A stretch of 29,222 nt of DNA from UBA6626 sp963579995 (GTDB lineage Bacteria > Planctomycetota > Phycisphaerae > Phycisphaerales > Phycisphaeraceae), in contig CAUZIY010000024.1 of the NCBI GenBank assembly GCA_963579995.1, forward strand, positions 1 through 29,222, in the 5' to 3' direction. The stretch's first letter is position 1, and every line of letters begins with the position of its first letter. This document shows, piece after piece, positions 1 to 7,429 of this stretch. Below the pieces are notes generated by a model, which was not told the origin of the DNA, did not search any database, and worked only from the letters and a program-made list of their open reading frames with translations. Made by a program: the position numbers and the translations under genes.

Positions 1-215
1 AGCCGTAAGCGGAACAACGCCATTTCCTGATTTTCATGCTGGTTGCGGCGTTCACTGGCCGATGCCATCAAACCGGTTGGACTATGCGTGATTCGGACGG
101 CCGTCTCAACCTTGTTTCGCCGCTGGCCACCAGGGCCCGATGCCCGAGTACGTGCGACCTGGCAGTCATTCATCAATTCGGGCGGGGGCAGGCTTGCCGG
201 GTGGTTCCATAGCAT
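1..215 (-). CDS. Peptide chain release factor-like protein (GGQ domain), 3' end cut by window edge
   Basis: The frame read leftwards from the ATG at 213-215 gives 71 codons before the window ends. It contains RTRASGPGGQRRNKVETAV (residues 22-40), the catalytic GGQ loop of class I release factors (GGQ at 29-31), followed by a basic stretch ending in ERRNQHENQEMALFRLR, as in the RF-1 domain. The protein starts only about 20 residues before the loop, so it lacks the stop-codon-recognition domain of RF1/RF2. This resembles the short ArfB/YaeJ and 'release factor-like' families that hydrolyse peptidyl-tRNA on stalled ribosomes. An AGGA lies about 9 nt before the ATG. The family call is strong. The exact substrate (ribosome rescue versus other) is inference, and the C-terminal tail that would settle it is outside the window. 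Confidence 0.85.
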   Translation of the reverse strand, partial: MLWNHPASLPPPELMNDCQVARTRASGPGGQRRNKVETAVRITHSPTGLMASASERRNQHENQEMALFRLR

Positions 216-376
216 CACAAGCCATCCTAATGTTAAAGACAGCCCAAGGGAACGTCGATCGAGTAGATGCCTAAGGCTACTAACATTAGAGTGTATCCCA
301 GATCTTCTACTTCCCGAGTACCTCTCGGAAACCCAAAAAGTCCCGTAATCCCGGATCGACGGCTGATTGCAGAACC

Positions 377-1240
377 ATGACCCAACCATCTGAACATCTA
401 CGCCAACTTGATACGTCCATGGAGGCCTCTCCTTGGATGCCACGAATTGCGCCATGGGCACTGTATCTGATCTTCCTTTTTGCTATTAGTTTGATCAGTG
501 ACCAATGGCCTATCAGCTATCCGTTTATCTATACAATTCAATGTGTGGCGGTTGTTTGTCTGATGGTACGATATCGAAAACTCCTTCCTGAACTCACTTT
601 TCGCTTCCATTGGCTAGCCGTCCCTGTTGGACTAGGGGTGGCATGGATGTGGGTGACGATAGGTGACTGGATCACCACTATACGCCCTGACTGGTTTCAG
701 GACATCGGCACCAAACCATTCTTTGACGAAGATCAAATGGGACCTGTTTTCGGGTGGCTTGCCATGGTGCTGCGGCTACTGGGTATGTCCATTGCAGTAC
801 CGATGTTTGAGGAACTGTTCAATCGCTCCCTGCTTCTCCGAAGTCTTCATCGCGCACGACCAACCGGCGTGGGCGTGCTGCAAGCTCTACACGACATGCC
901 CATGATTGGAGACTGGCTGGTAACAACCAAATGGGGCTCACAAATTGGTAGCCAACCGCCAGCATTTCGTGCTCAGTTTGACTCAACTTCATATGGCCGG
1001 CTTAGTGTCTTCGGCGTATTAGCTTCAACCGCCGTGTTTGTCAGTGTCCATCATCCGCGTGATTGGGTGGCTTGCTTCCTCTGTGGTGTCATCTATTGCT
1101 TGGTGGTGGGCGCCACGAGACGACATGGACTGGGTCCTGTCATTTGGACACACGGCATCACCAATGCATCACTATGGGCCTATACGATTTACTGCCATTA
1201 CACGAGTGAGCAAACAGTTGCTCTCTGGCCTTACCTATGA
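377..1240 (+). CDS. CPBP-family (CAAX prenyl protease-related) intramembrane metalloprotease
   Basis: This 287-residue, very hydrophobic protein has several predicted membrane segments (about 25-41, 48-64, 80-97, 125-143, 212-226, 231-247). It carries the three CPBP/Abi motifs: EELFNR (E145-E146 to R150), HHPRDW (H225/H226) and WTHGITNASLW (H259 to N263). These Glu and His residues are the presumed metal and catalytic site in the membrane. The spacing and the HHPRDW motif resemble the 'CAAX prenyl protease-related' subgroup found with exosortase/PEP-CTERM systems, but no exosortase is visible here. An insert of about 50 residues separates motifs 1 and 2. The ATG at 377 is the first in frame, with no strong ribosome-binding site. 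An alternative start is at 419. The natural substrate is unknown. Confidence 0.85.
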   Translation: MTQPSEHLRQLDTSMEASPWMPRIAPWALYLIFLFAISLISDQWPISYPFIYTIQCVAVVCLMVRYRKLLPELTFRFHWLAVPVGLGVAWMWVTIGDWITTIRPDWFQDIGTKPFFDEDQMGPVFGWLAMVLRLLGMSIAVPMFEELFNRSLLLRSLHRARPTGVGVLQALHDMPMIGDWLVTTKWGSQIGSQPPAFRAQFDSTSYGRLSVFGVLASTAVFVSVHHPRDWVACFLCGVIYCLVVGATRRHGLGPVIWTHGITNASLWAYTIYCHYTSEQTVALWPYL

Positions 1241-1277
1241 TCCGATTGGGTTGTTACGACCTGGGTGGAACCGGTGC

Positions 1278-1308
1278 AAAAAAAAAGGCGGCCGAATAAT
1301 CGGCCGCC
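1278..1308 (-). terminator. Strong intrinsic terminator, minus-strand orientation
   Basis: On the minus strand this is a perfect 8-bp GC stem (GGCGGCCG / CGGCCGCC, arms 1301-1308 and 1287-1294) with a 6-nt loop, followed directly by nine T residues (A run at 1278-1286 on the plus strand). The plus-strand reading has no T run, so it does not end the protease gene at 1240. The nearest minus-strand gene end is clpB, about 600 nt upstream. It therefore ends either a long clpB 3' UTR or an independent transcript from 1309-1904. Confidence 0.85.
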
Positions 1309-1460
1309 AATGATAGCCCTCTCCGCATCCTCCTTCTCCTCCGCTTCTTCCCCTTTGCTTATCTCCCAGGGCTATCCCAGAGCCGCACCGTTTCGCTTTC
1401 TACGCCCCTGTAGGCGAGCACCTGCCATCGCCACCAAAAAGGTGGAGTAAGGATTCATAA
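1309..1460 (-). ncRNA. Candidate structured small RNA ending at the 1278-1308 terminator
   Basis: No protein gene is convincing here. On the minus strand GATAGCCCT (1376-1368) pairs with AGGGCTATC (1320-1312), a perfect 9-bp stem closing a 47-nt loop made almost only of purines with repeated GGAG/GAGG. This sits 3 nt before the terminator stem. Further upstream is a small CCACC-TTTTT-GGTGG hairpin (about 1433-1447). A closed stem plus a strong terminator is what a small RNA 3' end looks like, but I recognise no known family (no SRP, tmRNA or RNase P signature) and the 5' end is a guess. It could equally be the clpB 3' UTR. Confidence 0.35.
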
Positions 1461-1904
1461 CGTTGCGAACCGGTAAATTCCCAATGGCCACACATTAAAA
1501 ACCTGACTGTTTTTATCCTCCCGATTAAATAAATTCGATGCCGAATCACCGGTATCCGAAAGATACCTAATGACTAATCCTAGAAAACAGACAACTTTGG
1601 ACATCAACACAATGGCAAAAAACAACGAGTATTGATAAACGTGTATAGACACTGGCGAAATATTCGGATCAAAGTAATTTTTCATACCGCACGATACAAG
1701 CCTGAAATGTTCACCAACCACTAAACCCAGTCACAGAACTCCATAGCCCTGTCCCCGAGCCTGCCTTAACTTGCATCCGTGCGACTTCCACCTGAGATGA
1801 CGTGCAGAGTATAGCCTATTGGACTTAGTCATGAAAGCGATAACACGCAGGTCAAAGGTAATTCACCCAGGGATCCCGCATGTCAAAATAGGTACTATTT
1901 AGAT
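1461..1904. other. AT-richer intergenic stretch downstream of clpB, no supported gene
   Basis: About 440 nt between the candidate RNA region and the clpB stop. A minus-strand frame of 88 codons at 1455-1721 has one hydrophobic stretch, but it opens with GTG, has no ribosome-binding site and matches nothing I recognise. I see no repeats or convincing promoter. Confidence 0.4.
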
Positions 1905-4553
1905 TCACGCACCAACCGGCTGTGCCTGGCCTTGTTTTATGGTGACCGACAAATCTTCGTCATTTACGTCCACAATGACGATGCAACCCTCCGCCACATC
2001 ACCAGTTAGGATGGCGCGGCCGATTTGAGTCTCAACCTGGCGTTGCAGGTAACGTTTTAAAGGCCGTGCTCCGTACACCGGATCAAAGCCCCTGGTGGCG
2101 ATATGTTTGACTGCCTGCTCGGTCACCTCAAGTTTAATACCCTTCTCACCAAGACGCTCTGCAATCTGCTCTGCCTGCAGTACGACAATTTGTTTGATCT
2201 GATCCAAAGTCAAAGGACGAAACAGAACGACATCATCAACCCGGTTGAGAAACTCAGGACGAAAATGGCTGCGCAGGTCAGCTAATACACTGTTACGTGA
2301 TTGATCGCTTAGTTCACCTGTGGTCATTGCATCATCAAGAAGATATTGCGAACCTATGTTACTGGTCATAATGATCACACAATTTTTGAAATTCACAGTA
2401 CGCCCCTGCGCATCAGTAACCCGACCATCATCAAGAATCTGAAGGAGTACATTAAATACTTCGTGATGGGCCTTCTCTATTTCATCAAAAAGAATCACGC
2501 TATATGGCTTACGCCGAACCACCTCGGTCAACTGGCCACCTTGGTCGTAGCCAATATATCCGGGTGGTGCACCAATCAATCGAGAAACAGAATGTTTTTC
2601 CATGTATTCGCTCATATCGATACGAACGATATTATCTTCACTATCGAATAATGACTCGGCCAGCGCTCGGGCCAACTCCGTCTTACCCACACCCGTAGGT
2701 CCCAGGAAAATAAACGAACCGATCGGTCGCTTTGGATCTTTAATGCCACTGCGAGCACGAATAACGGCATCCGCAACCAGATTAACCGCCTCATCTTGCC
2801 CGATGACCCGCTGATGCAGGATTTCGTCCAGTTTGAGTAGCTTCTCACGTTCACCTTCAACCAAACGCGCCACGGGGATACCCGTCCAGCTGGCAACAAT
2901 CTGAGATATCTGCTCGTCACCGACAGACTCTTGAAGTAACGTCGTCTGGCCGGTCCCATTCTTGCCTGCCAACTTTGCCTCTTGATTCTCTAATACACGC
3001 AATGCCTCAGGCAACTTGCCGTGCTTAAGTTCCGCAGCACGTTCCAGGTCGTGTGAACGCTTTGCTTGCTCGATCTGCTGGCTGTATTGTTCGATCTTCT
3101 GGCGCATATCCTGAACCACTTGGAGCTCTTGTTTTTCGTCATCCCATTGGGCCCGCATCGCATCTCGCTTGTTCTTCAAATCAGCAAGATCCTTGCGCAA
3201 GTCGTCAAGTCGTTGCTGGCTGGATTTATCATTTTCCTTCTTCAAAGCTGCTTCCTCAATCTCCAACTGCATCACACGCCGAGTAACCTCATCTAACTCA
3301 GCCGGCATTGAATCGATTTCTGTACGAACCATAGCACAGGCTTCATCCACCAAATCGATGGCTTTGTCAGGAAGAAAGCGGTCCGAGATGTAACGGTCCG
3401 AAAGGACGGCCGCAGTCACTAAAGCCGCATCCTGGATCTTGACGCCGTGATGAAGCTCATAACGCTGTCGTAATCCACGGAGGATTGAAATTGAATCCTC
3501 CACGGTAGAAGGCTCAACCAACACAGGCTGAAAGCGGCGTTCAAGCGCTGCGTCCTTTTCAATATATTGTCGATGCTCATTAAGTGTCGTCGCACCAATG
3601 CAGTGCAACTCACCACGCGCCAACATCGGTTTAAGCATGTTACCTGCATCGATAGATCCTTCGGATTTACCGGCCCCAACAATCGTGTGTAATTCATCAA
3701 TAAAAAGAAGAATACGCCCTTCCGATTGCTTGATCTCGGCAAGCACAGCCTTGAGTCGCTCTTCAAACTCACCTCGGAACTTGGCACCAGCAAGAAGCGA
3801 ACCAATATCCAAAGAAAATATCTGCTTGTCCTTTAAACCCTCGGGAACATCACCGCGAACAATCCGCTGCGCAAGACCTTCAACAATCGCCGTCTTTCCG
3901 ACGCCAGGCTCTCCAATGAGAACGGGGTTGTTCTTCGTTTTTCGTGAAAGGATACGTATTGCTTGCCGGATTTCGTCATCCCGCCCAATCACTGGGTCCA
4001 TTTCCCCGCTACGAGCCTCTTGCACCAATTCACGGCCATATCGGTCCAGGGCTTCATATATCCCTTCCGGATCAAGGCTCTGCACCCGCTGGTTACCACG
4101 TACTTCACTGAGCACAGCCAAAAAAACATCACGCGTAATACCCAAGCTGGTCAGGATCTTGCCGGCAGCCCCATTCTCCCCTTCCTCGATCATTGCCAGT
4201 ACGAGATGTTCCACAGAAATGTACTGATCTTTTAAATGCTTGGCATGCGTTTCCGCAACACCAAACAACTGGCCAAGCCGCTGTTTGATATAGATCTTTC
4301 CAAACTCAACACCCGGAGTAGTTGAACCACTTACACTTGGTCGTTGAGCAAGTTCACGTTCCAGTTCCGCAATGACCACGTCAGCCGGCCGTTTCATACG
4401 TTCGAAAAGACGCGGAATAAGCCCATCTTGCTGGCGGCAAAGCGCAACCAGTAAATGCTCTACATCTACTTCACTATGGCCATATTGGATGGCCTGTGAG
4501 TGTGCATCTGCTAATGATTCTTGCGTTTTTTGTGTCAGTCGATTTGGATCCAT
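1905..4553 (-). CDS. clpB: ATP-dependent disaggregase/chaperone ClpB (Hsp104 family)
   Basis: This is a full-length 882-residue ClpB. An N-terminal double Clp repeat (about 1-150) is followed by AAA module 1 with Walker A GEPGVGKT (214-221), Walker B LLFIDE (282-287) and the pore loop KFRG. Next come the long coiled-coil middle domain (about 400-530), AAA module 2 with Walker A GPTGVGKTE, Walker B ILFDEIEKA and pore loop GYIG, and a C-terminal D2-small domain. The middle domain separates ClpB from ClpA/ClpC. No IGL/IGF ClpP loop is seen. ClpB hexamers thread aggregated protein through the ring and pass it to DnaK/DnaJ. The ATG at 4551-4553 has a strong AGGTGG about 6 nt upstream. The start lies 9 nt after the dnaJ-like stop, so the two are almost certainly co-transcribed. 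No CIRCE element was found upstream. Confidence 0.98.
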   Translation of the reverse strand: MDPNRLTQKTQESLADAHSQAIQYGHSEVDVEHLLVALCRQQDGLIPRLFERMKRPADVVIAELERELAQRPSVSGSTTPGVEFGKIYIKQRLGQLFGVAETHAKHLKDQYISVEHLVLAMIEEGENGAAGKILTSLGITRDVFLAVLSEVRGNQRVQSLDPEGIYEALDRYGRELVQEARSGEMDPVIGRDDEIRQAIRILSRKTKNNPVLIGEPGVGKTAIVEGLAQRIVRGDVPEGLKDKQIFSLDIGSLLAGAKFRGEFEERLKAVLAEIKQSEGRILLFIDELHTIVGAGKSEGSIDAGNMLKPMLARGELHCIGATTLNEHRQYIEKDAALERRFQPVLVEPSTVEDSISILRGLRQRYELHHGVKIQDAALVTAAVLSDRYISDRFLPDKAIDLVDEACAMVRTEIDSMPAELDEVTRRVMQLEIEEAALKKENDKSSQQRLDDLRKDLADLKNKRDAMRAQWDDEKQELQVVQDMRQKIEQYSQQIEQAKRSHDLERAAELKHGKLPEALRVLENQEAKLAGKNGTGQTTLLQESVGDEQISQIVASWTGIPVARLVEGEREKLLKLDEILHQRVIGQDEAVNLVADAVIRARSGIKDPKRPIGSFIFLGPTGVGKTELARALAESLFDSEDNIVRIDMSEYMEKHSVSRLIGAPPGYIGYDQGGQLTEVVRRKPYSVILFDEIEKAHHEVFNVLLQILDDGRVTDAQGRTVNFKNCVIIMTSNIGSQYLLDDAMTTGELSDQSRNSVLADLRSHFRPEFLNRVDDVVLFRPLTLDQIKQIVVLQAEQIAERLGEKGIKLEVTEQAVKHIATRGFDPVYGARPLKRYLQRQVETQIGRAILTGDVAEGCIVIVDVNDEDLSVTIKQGQAQPVGA

Positions 4554-4562
4554 AGTCCCACC

Positions 4563-5534
4563 TCATTTACGCTTTGCATCGCGAGGGTTAAACTTTGATT
4601 CTTCTTTCATCTTCTCATAAATCTTTCGCTCTGTGGCAGTAAGTTTCTTGGGAACCACAATCTGAATACGGACAAACAAATCACCACGATGAGGGTCCTG
4701 GCTCTTCGGCAACCCTCTACCCCTTAATCGAAGTCGGCTCCCACTGATCGTTCCAGGTGGAATATTCAACTCAACGTAATCTTCAAGCGTTGCCACTGCA
4801 ACGGTTGTCCCCAGAGCGGCTTCCCAGGGAGAAAGACGCAGTTCAGTTGTCACATCATGACCATCAACCTCAAAATCTGAATTCGGTGTAATCTGAATAG
4901 TTAAAATCAGATCACCACCATTACGACCTTGACCACGAAGCCTTATCTTTGAGCCATGAGTTACCCCCGCAGGGATCTTTACCTCTAGCGGTGTTTGCTT
5001 CTGAGCACCGGTGTCACGCTGTACCGAGATCTGTTTTATAACCCCCGTTAACGCTTCACGAATAGTTACCGACAGAAAACTCTGCATATCTGCCGCGCCA
5101 GCCTTCGGCCGCGCTCCGGAAAATGGCGATCCACTAACAGGACCGCTTCCATTAGGGTCGCCATAATGCGACCCCTGCCCAGACATCATCTCAAAGAAAT
5201 CGCTGAAACCACCAGGGCTAAAACTAAAACCACTGTTACCGGTACCCTTGCCACGAAACGTGAACTGAAAATCCTCAAATCCCGGGGGTGCCCGAAAATC
5301 CTGTCCAGCATTCCAATTTGGACCAAGCGTGTCATATTGCTTGCGTTTATCTGCATCCTTGAGAACTTCGTAAGCTTCGCCGATCCGGTTAAACTTCTCT
5401 GCTGCGTCGTCTGCTTTATTCACATCTGGATGATACTTACGCGCCAATCCGCGATAAGCACGTTGGATTTCATCGGTAGAAGCTGACCGCGTCACCCCCA
5501 AGGCTTCGTAGTAATCTTGATACTTCACACTCAT
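4563..5534 (-). CDS. DnaJ-family co-chaperone without zinc finger (CbpA-like)
   Basis: The N-terminal J domain (about 1-70) carries the essential HPD in KYHPDVN. A Gly/Phe-rich segment follows (about 75-150), then two C-terminal substrate-binding domains marked by KIPAGVTHGSKIRLRGQG and NIPPGTISGSRLRLRGRG. The CxxCxGxG zinc-finger repeats of true DnaJ are absent, so this is the CbpA/type II kind. It would stimulate DnaK ATPase and hand over substrate. It sits 9 nt upstream of clpB, a chaperone operon. I chose the ATG at 5532-5534 (MSVKYQDYYEALGV) because the J domain begins there. An ATG at 5546 and a TTG at 5549 are also in frame and neither has a good ribosome-binding site. The protein is 323 residues from the chosen start. 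Confidence 0.93.
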   Translation of the reverse strand: MSVKYQDYYEALGVTRSASTDEIQRAYRGLARKYHPDVNKADDAAEKFNRIGEAYEVLKDADKRKQYDTLGPNWNAGQDFRAPPGFEDFQFTFRGKGTGNSGFSFSPGGFSDFFEMMSGQGSHYGDPNGSGPVSGSPFSGARPKAGAADMQSFLSVTIREALTGVIKQISVQRDTGAQKQTPLEVKIPAGVTHGSKIRLRGQGRNGGDLILTIQITPNSDFEVDGHDVTTELRLSPWEAALGTTVAVATLEDYVELNIPPGTISGSRLRLRGRGLPKSQDPHRGDLFVRIQIVVPKKLTATERKIYEKMKEESKFNPRDAKRK

Positions 5535-5781
5535 ACCACTATCCATCAAGCAAATGGCGCGCCGACAATAGTTATCGTAAGATACTTTATTTAAAAGGTT
5601 TATACAAATGACCGATCCCGCCAGACCGCCAGAATGGCAGTTCAGCCATTAATTACGGTCTGTATCAACGCTTTGAACCCACCTGTTAATGGGGGTATCC
5701 GAGACACTTTCACTGGCATATCGTTGTGGTTCGCAGGATGGTGGGCCAGATTGCTGGGCCACGATCAAAAAGGACCCAACC

Positions 5782-7062
5782 ATGTTTCAAGCCAACCAGT
5801 CATCCGCCCTCTACGACCGTGCATGCAAAACGCTAGCGCAGGGTGTCTCAAGCGGACTACGCCGACATGTCACACCCGTACCACTGTACTTTGATCATGC
5901 CAACGGCCCCTACTACTACGATGTCGATGGCCATGAGTTAATTGATTACACCTTGGCCTGGGGACCGCTGATTCTGGGATCCAACCACCCAACCCTTAAC
6001 GAAGCCATCAGTAAACAATTGACCAAAGGCTATACATACGGCGCACAACATGAGGCAGAGATTAACTTGTGCGAACTGCTGGTTGAAATCCTTCCGGGTG
6101 TTGAACAGGTTATTCTTTCAAATACTGGAAGCGAAGCTGCACAGGCCGCAGTCCGTATCGCCCGGGCCACCACTGGTCGTGATAAAGTCTTACGATTTAC
6201 CGGCCATTATCACGGTTGGTTCAACAATATCCTTGTTGCACCCAATGATCAGGACCCCACCAGTGGCCAAGCCGCATCCGTATGTGGTGGCCAACCCACC
6301 ACCGAATTTGCCGACACACTGATTCTCCCATGGAATGATATTGCGGTCGTAAAAAAACTATTTGAGCGATATGAAGGACAGATTGCTTGCGTGATCACTG
6401 AACCATTATTGGCAAACGGAGGATGTTGCGAACCCCAGGATGGTTACCTGCAATCCTTGATAGATCTATGTCATAAACATGGGGCGATCAGTATCTTTGA
6501 TGAGGTGATTACAGGATTCCGATTGGCTCTAGGTGGTGCACGCGAATACTTTCAATTAAATCCTGACCTGACAATCTATGCCAAAGCCATCGCTGGTGGA
6601 TTCCCTATGGGCGCAGTTGCTGGACGGGCGGAAATATTTGACTGCCTGCGTGATGGACGCACACTTCACATGGGTACTTATAACGGCAATTGCCTTAGTG
6701 TCGCTGCAGCAACCGCTACGATTGGTGTCCTACGGAAACTGGGAACCTTTGAAAGAATGCATGAGTACGGCCGAACACTTCGTTCTGCAATAGAAAGTGC
6801 AGCGACAAGGCACAAACAACAAGTCATTACCTGTGGGGCTGGCAGCGTATTCAGTGTTCATTTCGGCCTTGACTCCACACCACAAACCTTCTCTGCAACG
6901 CTGAAGGCGGATAAGGATACCTATCTCGGATTCAAATCCGCGCTACTGGATCATGGAATCCATACCGTTCATGATGGCAGGTGGTACATCAGCGCTGTTC
7001 ACAGTAAAAAGGAACTTGAAAAAACCATAAATGCAATCGATAAAAGCATGGCGGTGATATGA
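5782..7062 (+). CDS. Class III pyridoxal-phosphate aminotransferase, glutamate-1-semialdehyde aminomutase-like
   Basis: The 426-residue protein has the fold-type I class III landmarks: SNTGSEAAQAAVRIAR (113-128, phosphate-binding region), GHYHGW (141-146), IFDEVITGFR (238-247, with D240 for the PLP ring nitrogen) and IYAKAIAGGFPMGA (265-278, with the Schiff-base lysine K268). The overall layout resembles HemL and related aminotransferases, but the motif around the lysine (AKAIAGGFP rather than the HemL GKIIGGGLP type) makes a true haem-pathway role uncertain. The substrate cannot be read from sequence. The frame is open from 5689, but the ATG at 5782 has AAAGGA 7 nt upstream and opens the conserved region, so I prefer it. 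It is divergent from the dnaJ-clpB operon and convergent with the alkyltransferase gene, with 27 nt between stops. Confidence 0.9.
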   Translation: MFQANQSSALYDRACKTLAQGVSSGLRRHVTPVPLYFDHANGPYYYDVDGHELIDYTLAWGPLILGSNHPTLNEAISKQLTKGYTYGAQHEAEINLCELLVEILPGVEQVILSNTGSEAAQAAVRIARATTGRDKVLRFTGHYHGWFNNILVAPNDQDPTSGQAASVCGGQPTTEFADTLILPWNDIAVVKKLFERYEGQIACVITEPLLANGGCCEPQDGYLQSLIDLCHKHGAISIFDEVITGFRLALGGAREYFQLNPDLTIYAKAIAGGFPMGAVAGRAEIFDCLRDGRTLHMGTYNGNCLSVAAATATIGVLRKLGTFERMHEYGRTLRSAIESAATRHKQQVITCGAGSVFSVHFGLDSTPQTFSATLKADKDTYLGFKSALLDHGIHTVHDGRWYISAVHSKKELEKTINAIDKSMAVI

Positions 7063-7089
7063 ACAGGGCCAAAACAGATCTACATGAAA

Positions 7090-7425
7090 TTAGAGATGCA
7101 TGAACGACTTGCTCATATCAACTCGCTGACCCTTTAGCACAACACCTTCGGCAAGAAGCAGGCGGTTCTTGCGTGCTAAACCACCGGAGAATCCGGTCAA
7201 TGCTCCGTCTCTACCCACGACTCGGTGGCAGGGTACAACTGGAGCATATGGATTACGGTTCATCGCGTTTCCCACCGCCCTGGCACCACGGCAGCCCAAC
7301 TTTCGTGCAATCTCTCCGTAGGTTGTAACCTTTCCGCGAGGCACACGCGCGGTAAGCGCCCATACTTTCTGACTAAAGGTCATCGACTTTGTAATTCGTC
7401 CTGCTTTGATGTTTTCTTCATGCAT
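7090..7425 (-). CDS. Short methylated-DNA-[protein]-cysteine S-methyltransferase (MGMT/Ogt C-terminal domain only)
   Basis: The 111-residue protein comprises the DNA-binding/active-site domain of O6-alkylguanine alkyltransferases. It has GKVTTYGEIA (31-40), the helix-turn-helix with the base-flipping arginine in ARAVGNAMNRNP (R50) and the nucleophile motif PCHRVVG (C66), then FSGGLARKNRLLLAEG. The family normally adds an N-terminal domain and totals 160-200 residues. Here it is absent. The cysteine is present (PCHR), unlike alkyltransferase-like proteins, which have PWHR. It therefore probably still transfers alkyl groups from O6-alkylguanine. The ATG at 7423-7425 is 4 nt after the comM stop, so it is likely read with comM. 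An alternative start is at 7383. Confidence 0.9.
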   Translation of the reverse strand: MHEENIKAGRITKSMTFSQKVWALTARVPRGKVTTYGEIARKLGCRGARAVGNAMNRNPYAPVVPCHRVVGRDGALTGFSGGLARKNRLLLAEGVVLKGQRVDMSKSFMHL

Positions 7426-7429
7426 AACA

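Noticed and set aside
43..348. 101-codon plus-strand frame at the left edge
   Set aside because: It is the complement of the GGQ release-factor-like gene in its first part and has no family resemblance.
1455..1721. 88-codon minus-strand frame with one hydrophobic stretch
   Set aside because: GTG start, no ribosome-binding site, AT-rich intergenic sequence, no recognisable family.
3598..4227. 209-codon plus-strand frame opposite clpB
   Set aside because: Shadow of the clpB coding strand; Ser/Pro/Arg-rich composition typical of an antisense frame.
5550..5640. CIRCE or heat-shock sigma promoter before the dnaJ-clpB operon
   Set aside because: No TTAGCACTC-N9-GAGTGCTAA element and no sigma-32-like pair; only a loose TTGTAT/TATCTT that I would not call.
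5633..5650. AATGGC/GCCATT hairpin in the dnaJ-aminotransferase gap
   Set aside because: Only 6 bp, no T run, and it lies between divergent starts where a terminator is not expected.
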